Shown here: positions 1-7,121 of the stretch, one piece after another
Layout of the letters: the number at the start of each line of letters is the position of its first letter
Numbering within the stretch: the first letter of the stretch is position 1
Assembly: GCA_937965665.1 (NCBI GenBank)
Contig: CALCJE010000361.1
Span: 1 to 19,427 of the forward strand
Source of the DNA: an uncultured Bacteroidales bacterium
GTDB taxonomy: Bacteria; Bacteroidota; Bacteroidia; Bacteroidales; UBA4417
DNA length: 19,427 bases
Direction: 5' to 3'
The notes under the pieces: model-generated
What the model was told of the DNA's origin: nothing
The model's database searches: none
What the model saw: the letters and a program-made list of their open reading frames with translations, nothing else
Made by a program: the position numbers and the translations under genes

Positions 1-462
1 TTGTATACCAGCAATACCGCCACCCACAACAAGTGCCGTTTTGGTAACCGGAACCTTAATTGAGTTCAGTGCTTTGTTCTTTTTAACTTTTTCAACCATT
101 ACCCTTACCAGGTCCTGGGCCTTTTCGGTGGTTAAATCATCCTTGGGGTGAACCCACGAGCAATGCTCACGGATGTTTGACATTTCGCAAAGAAAAGGAT
201 TTAACCCGGCTTCGGCACAGGCCTTGCGAAAAGTAGGTTCGTGCATACGTGGCGAGCAGGCTGCAACAACCACACCATCCAGTTTATGCTCCTTTATGGC
301 TTCCTTCAGTAAAGTCTGGCCAGGATCGGAACACATATATTTATAATCGGTGGCAAATTCCACTCCTTTGAGTTCACCGGTGATTTTAGCAACTTTTTCG
401 CAATTTACCGTGGCCGAAATATTTTCACCACAGTGACAAACAAAAACTCCTATCCGCGACAT
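1..462 (-). CDS. hdrA: HdrA-like heterodisulfide reductase subunit A, N-terminal part (runs off the window)
   Basis: Only the first 154 codons are present; the reading frame is still open at base 1. HdrA is the FAD and iron-sulfur subunit of soluble heterodisulfide reductases and is the site of electron bifurcation in the methanogen enzyme. Visible here are the N-terminal VCHCGENI segment (C9, C11), the family signature CSPRMHEPTFR (residues 69-79), C92 and C101, and the start of the FAD-binding Rossmann fold, VVGGGIAGIQ (145-154). The ATG at 460-462 lies two bases after the hdrB stop and has a strong ribosome binding site, GGAGG, about 7 bases upstream. This makes it the third gene of an hdrC-hdrB-hdrA operon. 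Family assignment is firm. The physiological electron partners cannot be told from this fragment. Confidence 0.9.
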   Translation of the reverse strand, partial: MSRIGVFVCHCGENISATVNCEKVAKITGELKGVEFATDYKYMCSDPGQTLLKEAIKEHKLDGVVVAACSPRMHEPTFRKACAEAGLNPFLCEMSNIREHCSWVHPKDDLTTEKAQDLVRVMVEKVKKNKALNSIKVPVTKTALVVGGGIAGIQ

Positions 463-464
463 GG

Positions 465-1382
465 TTAAGCCTCCATTTTTTGAGTGTTTACAACTTTTTG
501 CGGCATTTCTGCCCCCGGAACTTCCTTCACCGGTTTTAGCGGCAGTTTTACATCCGTCATATGCCGGTTCAGGCCGAGGGTTTTGGCATCGAGCCCAACT
601 GCAAGACCCAGTACCTGCGAGATATACAGCACCGGGATATCAATTTTTTCGTCGAGGAATTTATTGATTTCGGGCCTGCGCATATCGAGGTTGGAATGGC
701 ACATCGGGCAGGCTACCACAACTGCTTCTGCCTGGCGGTCGGAAGCGTCCTTCATGATATTACCTGATAAACGGGCAACCGTATCTGTGCGGGAAACCGA
801 CATGCCGGCGCCACAGCATTCGGTTTTAAATGCCCAGTCGATGGCATCGCCACCGGCTTTTGTAACCAGCACATCCATACTCTGCGGATCTTCGACCCGG
901 TCGAACTTCAGGATGGAGTGCGGGCGTACCAGCAGGCAGCCATAATAACATGCTGCTTTATAGTCGAAGGGTTTTACAACCTTTTCGGCCAGTTTATCAG
1001 CAATATATTTATCAATAAACTGTATGATATTCAGTATTTCGGTGGTACCATCGTATTTCAGATCGATGATGGAAGCCACTTTGCTGCACAAATTTTCGTC
1101 GGCGGCAAGTTCATATTTTACTACCGAAAGGCGGTTATAGCAAGCAGCACAGGGAACCACGATATCGGTAATCCCTTCGCGTTCGGCCAGGGCCATGATA
1201 CGGGCCGGCAGGCTCAGCGAAAGTTCCTTGCTCATATTGTGGGCAGCCGTAGCACCACAGCAGTTCCAATCAGGAATTTCGACCAGTTCGATATCAAATA
1301 CTTTAGCCAGTGCCGAAACTGATTCCTGGTATTCGCGGGCTCCACCTTTCATGGAACAACCGGGATAAAATCCTACTTTCAT
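465..1382 (-). CDS. hdrB: HdrB-like heterodisulfide reductase subunit B (two CCG domains)
   Basis: A 305-residue protein with two complete cysteine-rich (CCG) domains. The first uses C9, C41-C42, C78 and C81; the second uses C145 (or C149), C189-C190, C225 and C228. In HdrB of methanogens each such motif holds a noncubane [4Fe-4S] cluster where the heterodisulfide is reduced, so an intact pair argues for real disulfide/thiol chemistry or an equivalent electron-transfer step. No membrane segment or signal peptide is visible, so it should be cytoplasmic. The ATG at 1380-1382 is preceded by a near-perfect Shine-Dalgarno (AAGGAGGG, 1389-1396), which is rare in this window. It sits 17 bases after hdrC and 2 bases before hdrA. 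In a bacterium without methanogenesis the natural substrate is unknown. It is not a GlpC or LutA protein, because HdrC and HdrA flank it. Confidence 0.93.
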   Translation of the reverse strand: MKVGFYPGCSMKGGAREYQESVSALAKVFDIELVEIPDWNCCGATAAHNMSKELSLSLPARIMALAEREGITDIVVPCAACYNRLSVVKYELAADENLCSKVASIIDLKYDGTTEILNIIQFIDKYIADKLAEKVVKPFDYKAACYYGCLLVRPHSILKFDRVEDPQSMDVLVTKAGGDAIDWAFKTECCGAGMSVSRTDTVARLSGNIMKDASDRQAEAVVVACPMCHSNLDMRRPEINKFLDEKIDIPVLYISQVLGLAVGLDAKTLGLNRHMTDVKLPLKPVKEVPGAEMPQKVVNTQKMEA

Positions 1383-1399
1383 TGTTTTCCCTCCTTATT

Positions 1400-1960
1400 T
1401 TAACGCTGAATCCTGTTGAAAATGGCAGCAACTTTCTTCCTGCCTTTAATCACTTCGGGCACCGGGTTCAGTTTTCCTTTAACAAACATTTTGGGAGCCA
1501 CGGCCACATCCTGTATCATGGCACCGGTACGCATTTTATAGTCCATAATAAGACCCATTTCATAAAGCCTCCCTGTAATATTGATTGAATCGAGGAAAGA
1601 TTTATGGAATGAGATTATTTTTTTCGCCTGGGGATTGGTCTTTTTAGCCCTGACCGATTTTTGCCTCATATTGTCCATGAGCGTGGGAATATCAATTTCC
1701 ATGGGGCAACGGGTAAGACACATTTCGCAGCTTACACACAACCATATCGACATGGATCGGAGCAGTTTCTCGTATTGTTCCGGGCTGTCGGTTTGCAACA
1801 TACGCATTACCAGGCTGGGTGGATAATCCATTTCGGTGGCTACCGGGCAGCCGGCAGAACATTTACCGCATTGGTAACATTTATTAATAATAACGCCTGT
1901 ATCCCTCTGCATTTCACCACTGAGGGTTAAAGGATGATTATTTTCGTGTGAAGCGGACAT
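1400..1960 (-). CDS. hdrC: HdrC-like heterodisulfide reductase subunit C (2x[4Fe-4S])
   Basis: A small ferredoxin-like subunit of 186 residues from the ATG at 1958-1960. It carries two classic [4Fe-4S] motifs, CYQCGKCSAGCP (C28, C31, C34, C38) and CVSCEMCLTRCP (C75, C78, C81, C85), then an alpha-helical tail. HdrC passes electrons between HdrA and the catalytic HdrB and is cytoplasmic. A GTG at 1973-1975 would add five residues (MKYSL). Neither start has a ribosome binding site, so I prefer the ATG. It is the first gene of the hdrCBA operon and is divergent from the Tat gene across a 491-base spacer. No transmembrane segment is present, which separates it from membrane HdrE/DsrM-type systems. 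Confidence 0.9.
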   Translation of the reverse strand: MSASHENNHPLTLSGEMQRDTGVIINKCYQCGKCSAGCPVATEMDYPPSLVMRMLQTDSPEQYEKLLRSMSIWLCVSCEMCLTRCPMEIDIPTLMDNMRQKSVRAKKTNPQAKKIISFHKSFLDSINITGRLYEMGLIMDYKMRTGAMIQDVAVAPKMFVKGKLNPVPEVIKGRKKVAAIFNRIQR

Positions 1961-2451
1961 AAGACTGTATTTCACTAGGTTAAACTTAATGATTCAAAAA
2001 CCAATTGCTTTTAATCTGCATGTATACACCTGTTTTACAGGACGATATCAATTGAAAAGTATGGATTTTGATTCTCTATCCGAAGAACAAAAAAGCCGGT
2101 TTTTGATGACAGAAATGAAGACTTTGTTGTTATTCTATTAACAGGCAAAAATAATGTATTGAACAAACCAAATATGAAAATTTGTAATTTATACTCCTTT
2201 TAAATAATGCCAGCTTCTAAGGTGTAATTGCCTATAAATATTGTATTTATATTTGAATTACGACTTTTGGCGATCCTGTTTTTAACAAAAATCCATGTTA
2301 AACGACCAGATAAAATGGCCTGAATTTGTTGTTCGGGGCGTTTTCAACCATCGGGTCGATTTTAAAGGTAAATGTTTGGGATAGGAAGTTAATATTGTAT
2401 AAAGTTCCGGCAGTTTATTACTTTTGTGGGGTAATTTAAAATCACCAGCGT
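1961..2451. other. Divergent intergenic region between hdrC and the Tat gene
   Basis: About 490 AT-rich bases with no convincing open frame on either strand. It must hold the promoters for the hdr operon (minus) and for the Tat gene (plus). Two TAnnTTTG boxes point toward the Tat gene, at 2248-2255 and 2419-2426. A small perfect hairpin, CCTGT-TTT-ACAGG, lies at 2029-2041 near the hdrC start. For hdrC only a poorly spaced box (reverse complement of CAAAAATA, 2146-2153) is visible. I see no RNA gene. Confidence 0.6.
2395..2426 (+). promoter_or_regulatory. Bacteroidota-type promoter for the Tat gene
   Basis: TTG at 2395-2397, a 21-base spacer and TACTTTTG at 2419-2426 match the -33/-7 consensus of Bacteroidota primary sigma factors (TTTG, then TAnnTTTG). 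The box lies 25 bases before the ATG at 2452, giving a leader of roughly 20 bases. A second candidate (TTG 2228-2230, TATATTTG 2248-2255, spacer 17) lies further upstream. Confidence 0.55.
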
Positions 2452-2871
2452 ATGTACGGATCACCGGTCCTTCTCTTTTTCGATATCAGTGGTGGCGAAC
2501 TTCTTGTTATACTGGTGGTTGTATTCCTTGTTTTCGGGCCTGAAAAAATGCCTGAAATGGCACGGAAGGCCGGAAGGTTAATGAACCAGATGAAAAAAGC
2601 TTCCACTGATCTGACTAACGAGTTTAAAAAAGAAACCTCCGTATTGAGAAATGAAATTGATGCGGCACATTCGAGCGTGAACCAGGAGCTTGAAAGTGTG
2701 CGACGTGAAGTAAACAATACTCGCGCCCAGGTTTTGAGCAGCATGAGTACCGAAACAAAAACTACAACTGATGAAGTTCAGCCTGAATCCCCGGCCGAAC
2801 CCATTACAATTGCTTCAGAAACAACTGCCGGAACTGCTGAAAATAGCCAAAACACTGCCAAATCTGAATAA
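2452..2871 (+). CDS. tatA: Twin-arginine translocase subunit, TatA/TatB type
   Basis: A 139-residue protein with the Tat A/B/E layout. It has a short N-terminal membrane helix (about residues 15-29, GGELLVILVVVFLVFG), a hinge at GPEKMPEMARK (29-39), an amphipathic helix, then a long charged helical tail (about 50-100) that looks like a coiled coil and a Thr/Glu-rich end. It would sit in the inner membrane and help export folded proteins that carry twin-arginine signals. The glutamate before the helix (E16) and the G-P-x-x-x-P hinge are more TatB-like than TatA-like, so the A/B role is uncertain. Many Bacteroidota annotations simply call this a TatA/TatE-family subunit. No tatC is in the window. 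A probable client, ActB, is encoded at 18176. No ribosome binding site is visible, as for most genes here. Confidence 0.85.
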   Translation: MYGSPVLLFFDISGGELLVILVVVFLVFGPEKMPEMARKAGRLMNQMKKASTDLTNEFKKETSVLRNEIDAAHSSVNQELESVRREVNNTRAQVLSSMSTETKTTTDEVQPESPAEPITIASETTAGTAENSQNTAKSE

Positions 2872-2942
2872 TAAAACCAACTGAAAATCGTTTTTTTTAG
2901 AAATCCTGAATTATTATTTCTGTACTGTCTTTCAGATACCCT

Positions 2943-5651
2943 ATGAGAATACACTTCCTGCTTTTTGCAATCATTTTCAGCCTGGCAGCATTTCCTGTTA
3001 TGGCTCAAAACCGCTCCTTGAAGGCGGCTGATGAAGCCTTCAACAATATGCAGTATAATGTTGCACTCACGAAGTATAAAAAAGCATTGTCGAAAGCTAA
3101 AGCAAAGCCCGACAAGGAACAGATCTCATTTAAAATTGCTGAATGCTACCGCATAACCAACAATACCAAAAAAGCAGAAGCTGCTTACAAACGACTGGCA
3201 AAAACCCGGTTTGCCGAATCCAATCCACTGGTATTTTTATACCTGGCCGATGCTTTAAAAACCAATGAAAAATATCCTGAGGCAAAAACCTATTATGAAA
3301 AGTACACAGAAGCAGCACCGAAAGATCCACGCGGACCAATAGGAACGCAATCGTGTACCCTGGCCAAGGAATGGCTTGATAATCCAACAAAATACAAAAT
3401 CAAGCCTGAGAAAATTCTGAATTCGAAGGAATCGGACTTCTCGGTAACCTACGCTGATAAGCTTTACAATACGATCATATTTACATCAACCCGCGAAGCT
3501 GCAACCGGAAAAGAAATGGATAACTGGACCGGGCAGAATTTCAGCGACCTGTTTATTTCGAAACTGGACCCCAAAGGCCAATGGTCGACACCGGTGCAAC
3601 TGGAAACGGGAAGCGTTATTAATACCGAAGCCAACGAAGGTAATCCTGCAGTAAACAGTAAGTTTAACCAGATGTACTTTACCCGGTGTTCGAACGATAA
3701 AGGCACCTTGCAGGGATGTAAAATTATGGTTTCGAGGCGTGCCGGCCGCAACTGGGGCGAGCCCAAGGCCCTCGACCTGGGTGGCGACAGCACCACGGTT
3801 TTTGGCAATCCTTCTATCAGCCCCGACGAGCTTACCCTGGTGTTTACCAGCAACCTGCCTAACGGGCAAGGCGGAAAAGATATCTGGATGTCGACCCGCA
3901 AAACACCAAACGATAACTTTGGCCGCCCCCTGAATGCCGGCCCGGTGATCAACACCCCTTCCGACGAAATGTTCCCGTTTATGCGAAACGATACAACCTT
4001 GTATTTTTCATCAAACGGGCATCCGGGACTGGGTGGGCTTGATATTTTCCGTACAACATTCTCCAACGGTGAATGGACTAAACCTGTAAACCTGCAGGCA
4101 CCCATCAATTCGCCCGGCGACGATTTCGGAATTGTTTTTAATCCTGAAGAGGACAAAGGATTTTTCTCTTCGAACCGCAAAGGGGGCCGTGGCAGCGACG
4201 ACCTGTATTCTTTTGTAAACCCACCGGTAATTTTCACACTTGCAGGTGTAGTTAAGGATGATAACACACTTCAGTTTATACCCGGTGCAGTTGTTAAAAT
4301 GACAGGCTCAAACGGAACTTCCGTTGAAGCACGCACCGATGCGCAAGGCAGGTACAGTTTTAACAAGGCTCAGTTAAAACCGAATACCACTTACGAACTC
4401 ATCTGTATCAAACCCAACTATTTCAACAAAAAAGCAAAAGAGACTACCGTGGGTTTAGAAAGCAGCAAGGATTTTACTGTCGACTTTAAACTGCAGCCCA
4501 TCCCCGATAAACCTATTGTACTCCCCGACATTCTTTACGACCTGGCAAAATGGGATCTGAAACCACAATACCAGGACTCGCTGCAGGGCCTTATCAAAAC
4601 ACTCGATGAAAACGAAACCATCATCATTGAGCTTGCATCGCATACTGACTCGCGTGGTACCGACGAAAGTAATGATGTTCTTTCGCAGCGCCGTGCCGAA
4701 TCGGTTGTTAACTACCTGATTGAACGCGGTATTGACCCTGACCGTTTGGTTGCCAAGGGTTACGGAGAGCGAGTTCCACGACGTTTAGCAAAAGATATGA
4801 TGAAAGACGGTTTCCTGTTTAAGGCCGGCACCGTGCTTTCGCAGGCATTTGTCGATTCACTCCCCACAAAAGCACAACAGGAAGCCGCTTATGCGCTTAA
4901 CCGACGCTCAGAGTTTAAAATCCTGAGCAAGGACTTTGTTCCAAAAACGCAAAATAGTGCGGTCACCAGCCAGGTTCAGAATGAACCGGTTCCGGCCCAG
5001 CCTGAGAATAATGAGGCAGCAGCTCCTCCATCCAATGCAAATGCGCAGCCTGCAACAACCAAAACAGCTACAGAAACAAAAACTCAGGGAAATGCGCCGG
5101 CGGTAACACAGCCCCAGGTTAAACAGGCCGCAGATCAGAAAACCCAGGTAAGTGTTCCGGCAACAACCAGCCCGGCAAAAGCAGTTGTTCCGGCAGCCGC
5201 AGCAGCTCAAAACCCTGCAGCAGCCCCGCAACAGCAAAAAGTTGCCATACAGATTAATCCCGACGACAACGTTGTTCCACTCACCACGAATGCCGATAAT
5301 ACATTTTCATTTAATGCGGTGATCAACGGACATAATACGATGGTAACCCTGAGCGAAGAAGGACCCGGACTCAGTTTTTCAGTAAATGAAACCCTGAAAA
5401 TGCTCAAATCAGGCTCTATTGGTAAAAACGATTTCGATGGTGATCCCGAAAAAATACTGGGCAATAATACAGTGGCCGATAAGTCAATATTTATTGTAGG
5501 CGAAATCGGGATATCCAACAAATCAGCATTTGAACTTGAAGCTACCGTGCTCCAGAAACAGAAACAACCGGTACTGATGAGTGAGAAAATTCTGAAGAAA
5601 TTCGGAAATGTTGTGATCGACAAAGCAAACAAACAATTGATCTTTAAGTAG
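2943..5651 (+). CDS. PorE-like TPR / PD40 propeller / CarboxypepD-reg / OmpA protein with extra C-terminal domain
   Basis: A 902-residue exported protein. A signal peptide (residues 1-22, ending PVMAQ) is followed by TPR-like helices (about 23-125) and WD40-like PD40 repeats (about 150-425; motifs such as FGNPSISPDE, LYFSSNGHPGLGGLDIF and GFFSSNRKGGRGSDDLY). Next come a carboxypeptidase-regulatory-like beta sandwich (about 431-521) and an OmpA peptidoglycan-binding domain (about 525-661; HTDSRGTDESN, QRRAESV and NRRSEF). This order is that of PorE of the type IX secretion system and its many paralogues, so a periplasmic role anchored to peptidoglycan is likely. A type IX role itself is not proven. 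PorE is a lipoprotein, but this signal lacks a lipobox cysteine. After an Ala/Pro/Gln/Thr-rich linker (about 665-780) there is an extra domain, 788-902, resembling a retropepsin with its catalytic aspartate lost. The gene follows the Tat gene by 71 bases and may share its transcript. Confidence 0.85.
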   Translation: MRIHFLLFAIIFSLAAFPVMAQNRSLKAADEAFNNMQYNVALTKYKKALSKAKAKPDKEQISFKIAECYRITNNTKKAEAAYKRLAKTRFAESNPLVFLYLADALKTNEKYPEAKTYYEKYTEAAPKDPRGPIGTQSCTLAKEWLDNPTKYKIKPEKILNSKESDFSVTYADKLYNTIIFTSTREAATGKEMDNWTGQNFSDLFISKLDPKGQWSTPVQLETGSVINTEANEGNPAVNSKFNQMYFTRCSNDKGTLQGCKIMVSRRAGRNWGEPKALDLGGDSTTVFGNPSISPDELTLVFTSNLPNGQGGKDIWMSTRKTPNDNFGRPLNAGPVINTPSDEMFPFMRNDTTLYFSSNGHPGLGGLDIFRTTFSNGEWTKPVNLQAPINSPGDDFGIVFNPEEDKGFFSSNRKGGRGSDDLYSFVNPPVIFTLAGVVKDDNTLQFIPGAVVKMTGSNGTSVEARTDAQGRYSFNKAQLKPNTTYELICIKPNYFNKKAKETTVGLESSKDFTVDFKLQPIPDKPIVLPDILYDLAKWDLKPQYQDSLQGLIKTLDENETIIIELASHTDSRGTDESNDVLSQRRAESVVNYLIERGIDPDRLVAKGYGERVPRRLAKDMMKDGFLFKAGTVLSQAFVDSLPTKAQQEAAYALNRRSEFKILSKDFVPKTQNSAVTSQVQNEPVPAQPENNEAAAPPSNANAQPATTKTATETKTQGNAPAVTQPQVKQAADQKTQVSVPATTSPAKAVVPAAAAAQNPAAAPQQQKVAIQINPDDNVVPLTTNADNTFSFNAVINGHNTMVTLSEEGPGLSFSVNETLKMLKSGSIGKNDFDGDPEKILGNNTVADKSIFIVGEIGISNKSAFELEATVLQKQKQPVLMSEKILKKFGNVVIDKANKQLIFK

Positions 5652-5718
5652 CACTTGCTGATTGCCGGCATCGAAAAGTTCAAAACCCGCCTGAAGAAAC
5701 AATAGTCTATTCATCGCT

Positions 5719-5753
5719 AAACTGAGCACTAAGCACAAAGCACCAAGCACTAA
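5719..5753 (+). repeat. Heptamer repeat array, GCACTAA type (5 units)
   Basis: Five consecutive 7-base units with consensus GCACTAA: aaactga, gcactaa, gcacaaa, gcaccaa, gcactaa. It fills part of the spacer between the PD40/OmpA gene and purM. The same unit recurs at 8322-8391. It has no coding sense and no spacers, so it is not a CRISPR. Confidence 0.85.
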
Positions 5754-5767
5754 AACCATATTCCCCA

Positions 5768-6928
5768 ATGACTGACAGGTATTCGAAAAGAGGAGTTTCG
5801 GCAACAAAAGATGATGTCCACAATGCCATTAAAAACCTGGACAAAGGTTTGTTTCCCAATGCTTTTTGCAAAGTGATACCTGACCTGCTGGGAAATGATC
5901 ATGAATATTGCTGTGTGATGCATGCCGACGGCGCCGGCACAAAATCGTCGCTGGCCTATATTTACTGGCGCGAAACCGGCGATATATCAGTATGGAAAGG
6001 AATTGCGCAGGATGCCGTGGTTATGAATACTGACGACCTGTTGTGCGTTGGAATAACCGATGGAATCCTGCTGTCGTCAACCATAGGGAGAAATAGAAAC
6101 CTGGTACCCGGCGAAGTTATTAAAGAAATTATCGAAGGCACTGAAGAATGCCTGGCCATGATGCGCGAAAATGGTGTCGGGATCCATTCAACCGGCGGCG
6201 AAACAGCCGATGTGGGCGACCTGGTACGGACTATAATCGTCGACAGCACTGTAACTGCCAGGGTACCCAGGAACGAGATCATCGAAAACCACATTCAACC
6301 CGGCGATGTGATCGTGGGGCTGTCTTCATTCGGGCAGGCCACTTATGAAAAAGCCTATAATGGTGGTATGGGCAGCAATGGACTTACATCAGCACGTCAT
6401 GATGTTTTTGCACACGACTACGCCTTAAAATACCCCGAAAGTTACGATGCATTTATTGAGAAGGACCTGGTTTATTCAGGCAATCTTTTGCTCACCGATC
6501 CCACCGAAATAAGTGGTTTAAATGCCGGCAAACTGGTACTTTCGCCAACACGCACGTATGCGCCTGTAATCAGGGCCATACTCGAAGAACACCGCGCCGA
6601 AATTCATGGAATGATACATTGCAGTGGAGGTGCACAAACCAAGGTGCTGCATTTTGTAAACGATATACATATTATTAAGGATAAACTTTTCCCGGTTCCG
6701 CCTCTTTTCCGGATGATACATGAACAATCCGAAACCCCTTTACGCGAGATGTACCAGGTATTTAACATGGGCCACCGCATGGAACTTTATGTAAATGAAG
6801 ATATTGCGGACGAAATAATTGCAATTTCAGAAAGCTTTGGCATTGCCGCACAGGTTATAGGCAGGTGCGAAACCTGGACAGGTAAAAAACTTACCATTAA
6901 AACAGGTACGGAAACTTTTGAGTATTAG
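5768..6928 (+). CDS. purM: Phosphoribosylformylglycinamidine cyclo-ligase (AIR synthetase)
   Basis: 386 residues. PurM closes the imidazole ring in purine synthesis (FGAM + ATP to AIR) in the cytoplasm. Recognisable are HADGAGTKSS (ATP/substrate loop, about residues 52-61), the segment DAVVMNTDDLLCVG, GIHSTGGETADVGD (about 136-150), SFGQATYEKAYNGGMGSNGLTSARHD and FNMGHRMELYV near the C-terminus. The protein is about 40 residues longer than E. coli PurM and has the divergent sequence typical of Bacteroidota. There are two short glycine-rich loops but no missing core motif. The ATG at 5768 gives the normal N-terminus (RYSKRGVSA). It leads a purM-prfA-pyrF block seen in other Bacteroidales. Confidence in function is high. 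Confidence 0.95.
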   Translation: MTDRYSKRGVSATKDDVHNAIKNLDKGLFPNAFCKVIPDLLGNDHEYCCVMHADGAGTKSSLAYIYWRETGDISVWKGIAQDAVVMNTDDLLCVGITDGILLSSTIGRNRNLVPGEVIKEIIEGTEECLAMMRENGVGIHSTGGETADVGDLVRTIIVDSTVTARVPRNEIIENHIQPGDVIVGLSSFGQATYEKAYNGGMGSNGLTSARHDVFAHDYALKYPESYDAFIEKDLVYSGNLLLTDPTEISGLNAGKLVLSPTRTYAPVIRAILEEHRAEIHGMIHCSGGAQTKVLHFVNDIHIIKDKLFPVPPLFRMIHEQSETPLREMYQVFNMGHRMELYVNEDIADEIIAISESFGIAAQVIGRCETWTGKKLTIKTGTETFEY

Positions 6929-6962
6929 CTAAGGAACTGAACCCAGCTATCAATATGCTAAT

Positions 6963-7035
6963 AAACAGGTGGCCTGAGCGTATTTTTGTGAAATTCCACT
7001 GATTCCAAACCTGTTTTTATAGAATTTGCCACCTG
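6963..7035 (+). promoter_or_regulatory. Mutually exclusive inverted repeats in the purM-prfA spacer (attenuator-like)
   Basis: One 5' arm, AAACAGGTGGC (6963-6973), can pair with two later segments: ACCTGTTT at 7009-7016, followed by two more T, or GCCACCTG at 7028-7035. Both pairings are 8 bp and perfect, and they share AGGT/CAGGT, so only one can form at a time. The first ends in a short U-run and is terminator-like; the second would block it. It lies between the purM stop and the likely prfA promoter. It may act simply as a purM 3' end or be fortuitous. Confidence 0.3.
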
Positions 7036-7090
7036 GCTTTTCCGGTCGATTAATTCTTACTTTCATCCTCAAACCAATCGTCATTTCTTG

Positions 7091-7098
7091 TACCTTTG
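7091..7098 (+). promoter_or_regulatory. Bacteroidota -7 box (TACCTTTG) for prfA
   Basis: TACCTTTG matches TAnnTTTG exactly and lies 23 bases before the prfA ATG at 7122. No well-spaced TTTG -33 element is visible upstream. Its position inside a possible longer reading frame supports 7122, not 7026, as the prfA start. Confidence 0.5.
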
Positions 7099-7121
7099 CA
7101 GCCGCAAAATCAAATACCTAT

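Noticed and set aside
1961..1975. GTG start giving hdrC five extra residues
   Set aside because: No ribosome binding site supports it over the ATG at 1960. It cannot be excluded, and the effect is only five residues.
3464..4267. Long minus-strand open frame opposite the PD40/OmpA gene
   Set aside because: It lies entirely within a well-supported plus-strand gene, has no recognisable domain and reads as an antisense shadow.
7026..7121. In-frame upstream ATG that would extend prfA by 32 residues
   Set aside because: The added residues do not match RF1 N-termini, and the stretch contains the TACCTTTG promoter box and an inverted-repeat arm. The ATG at 7122 gives a normal-length RF1.
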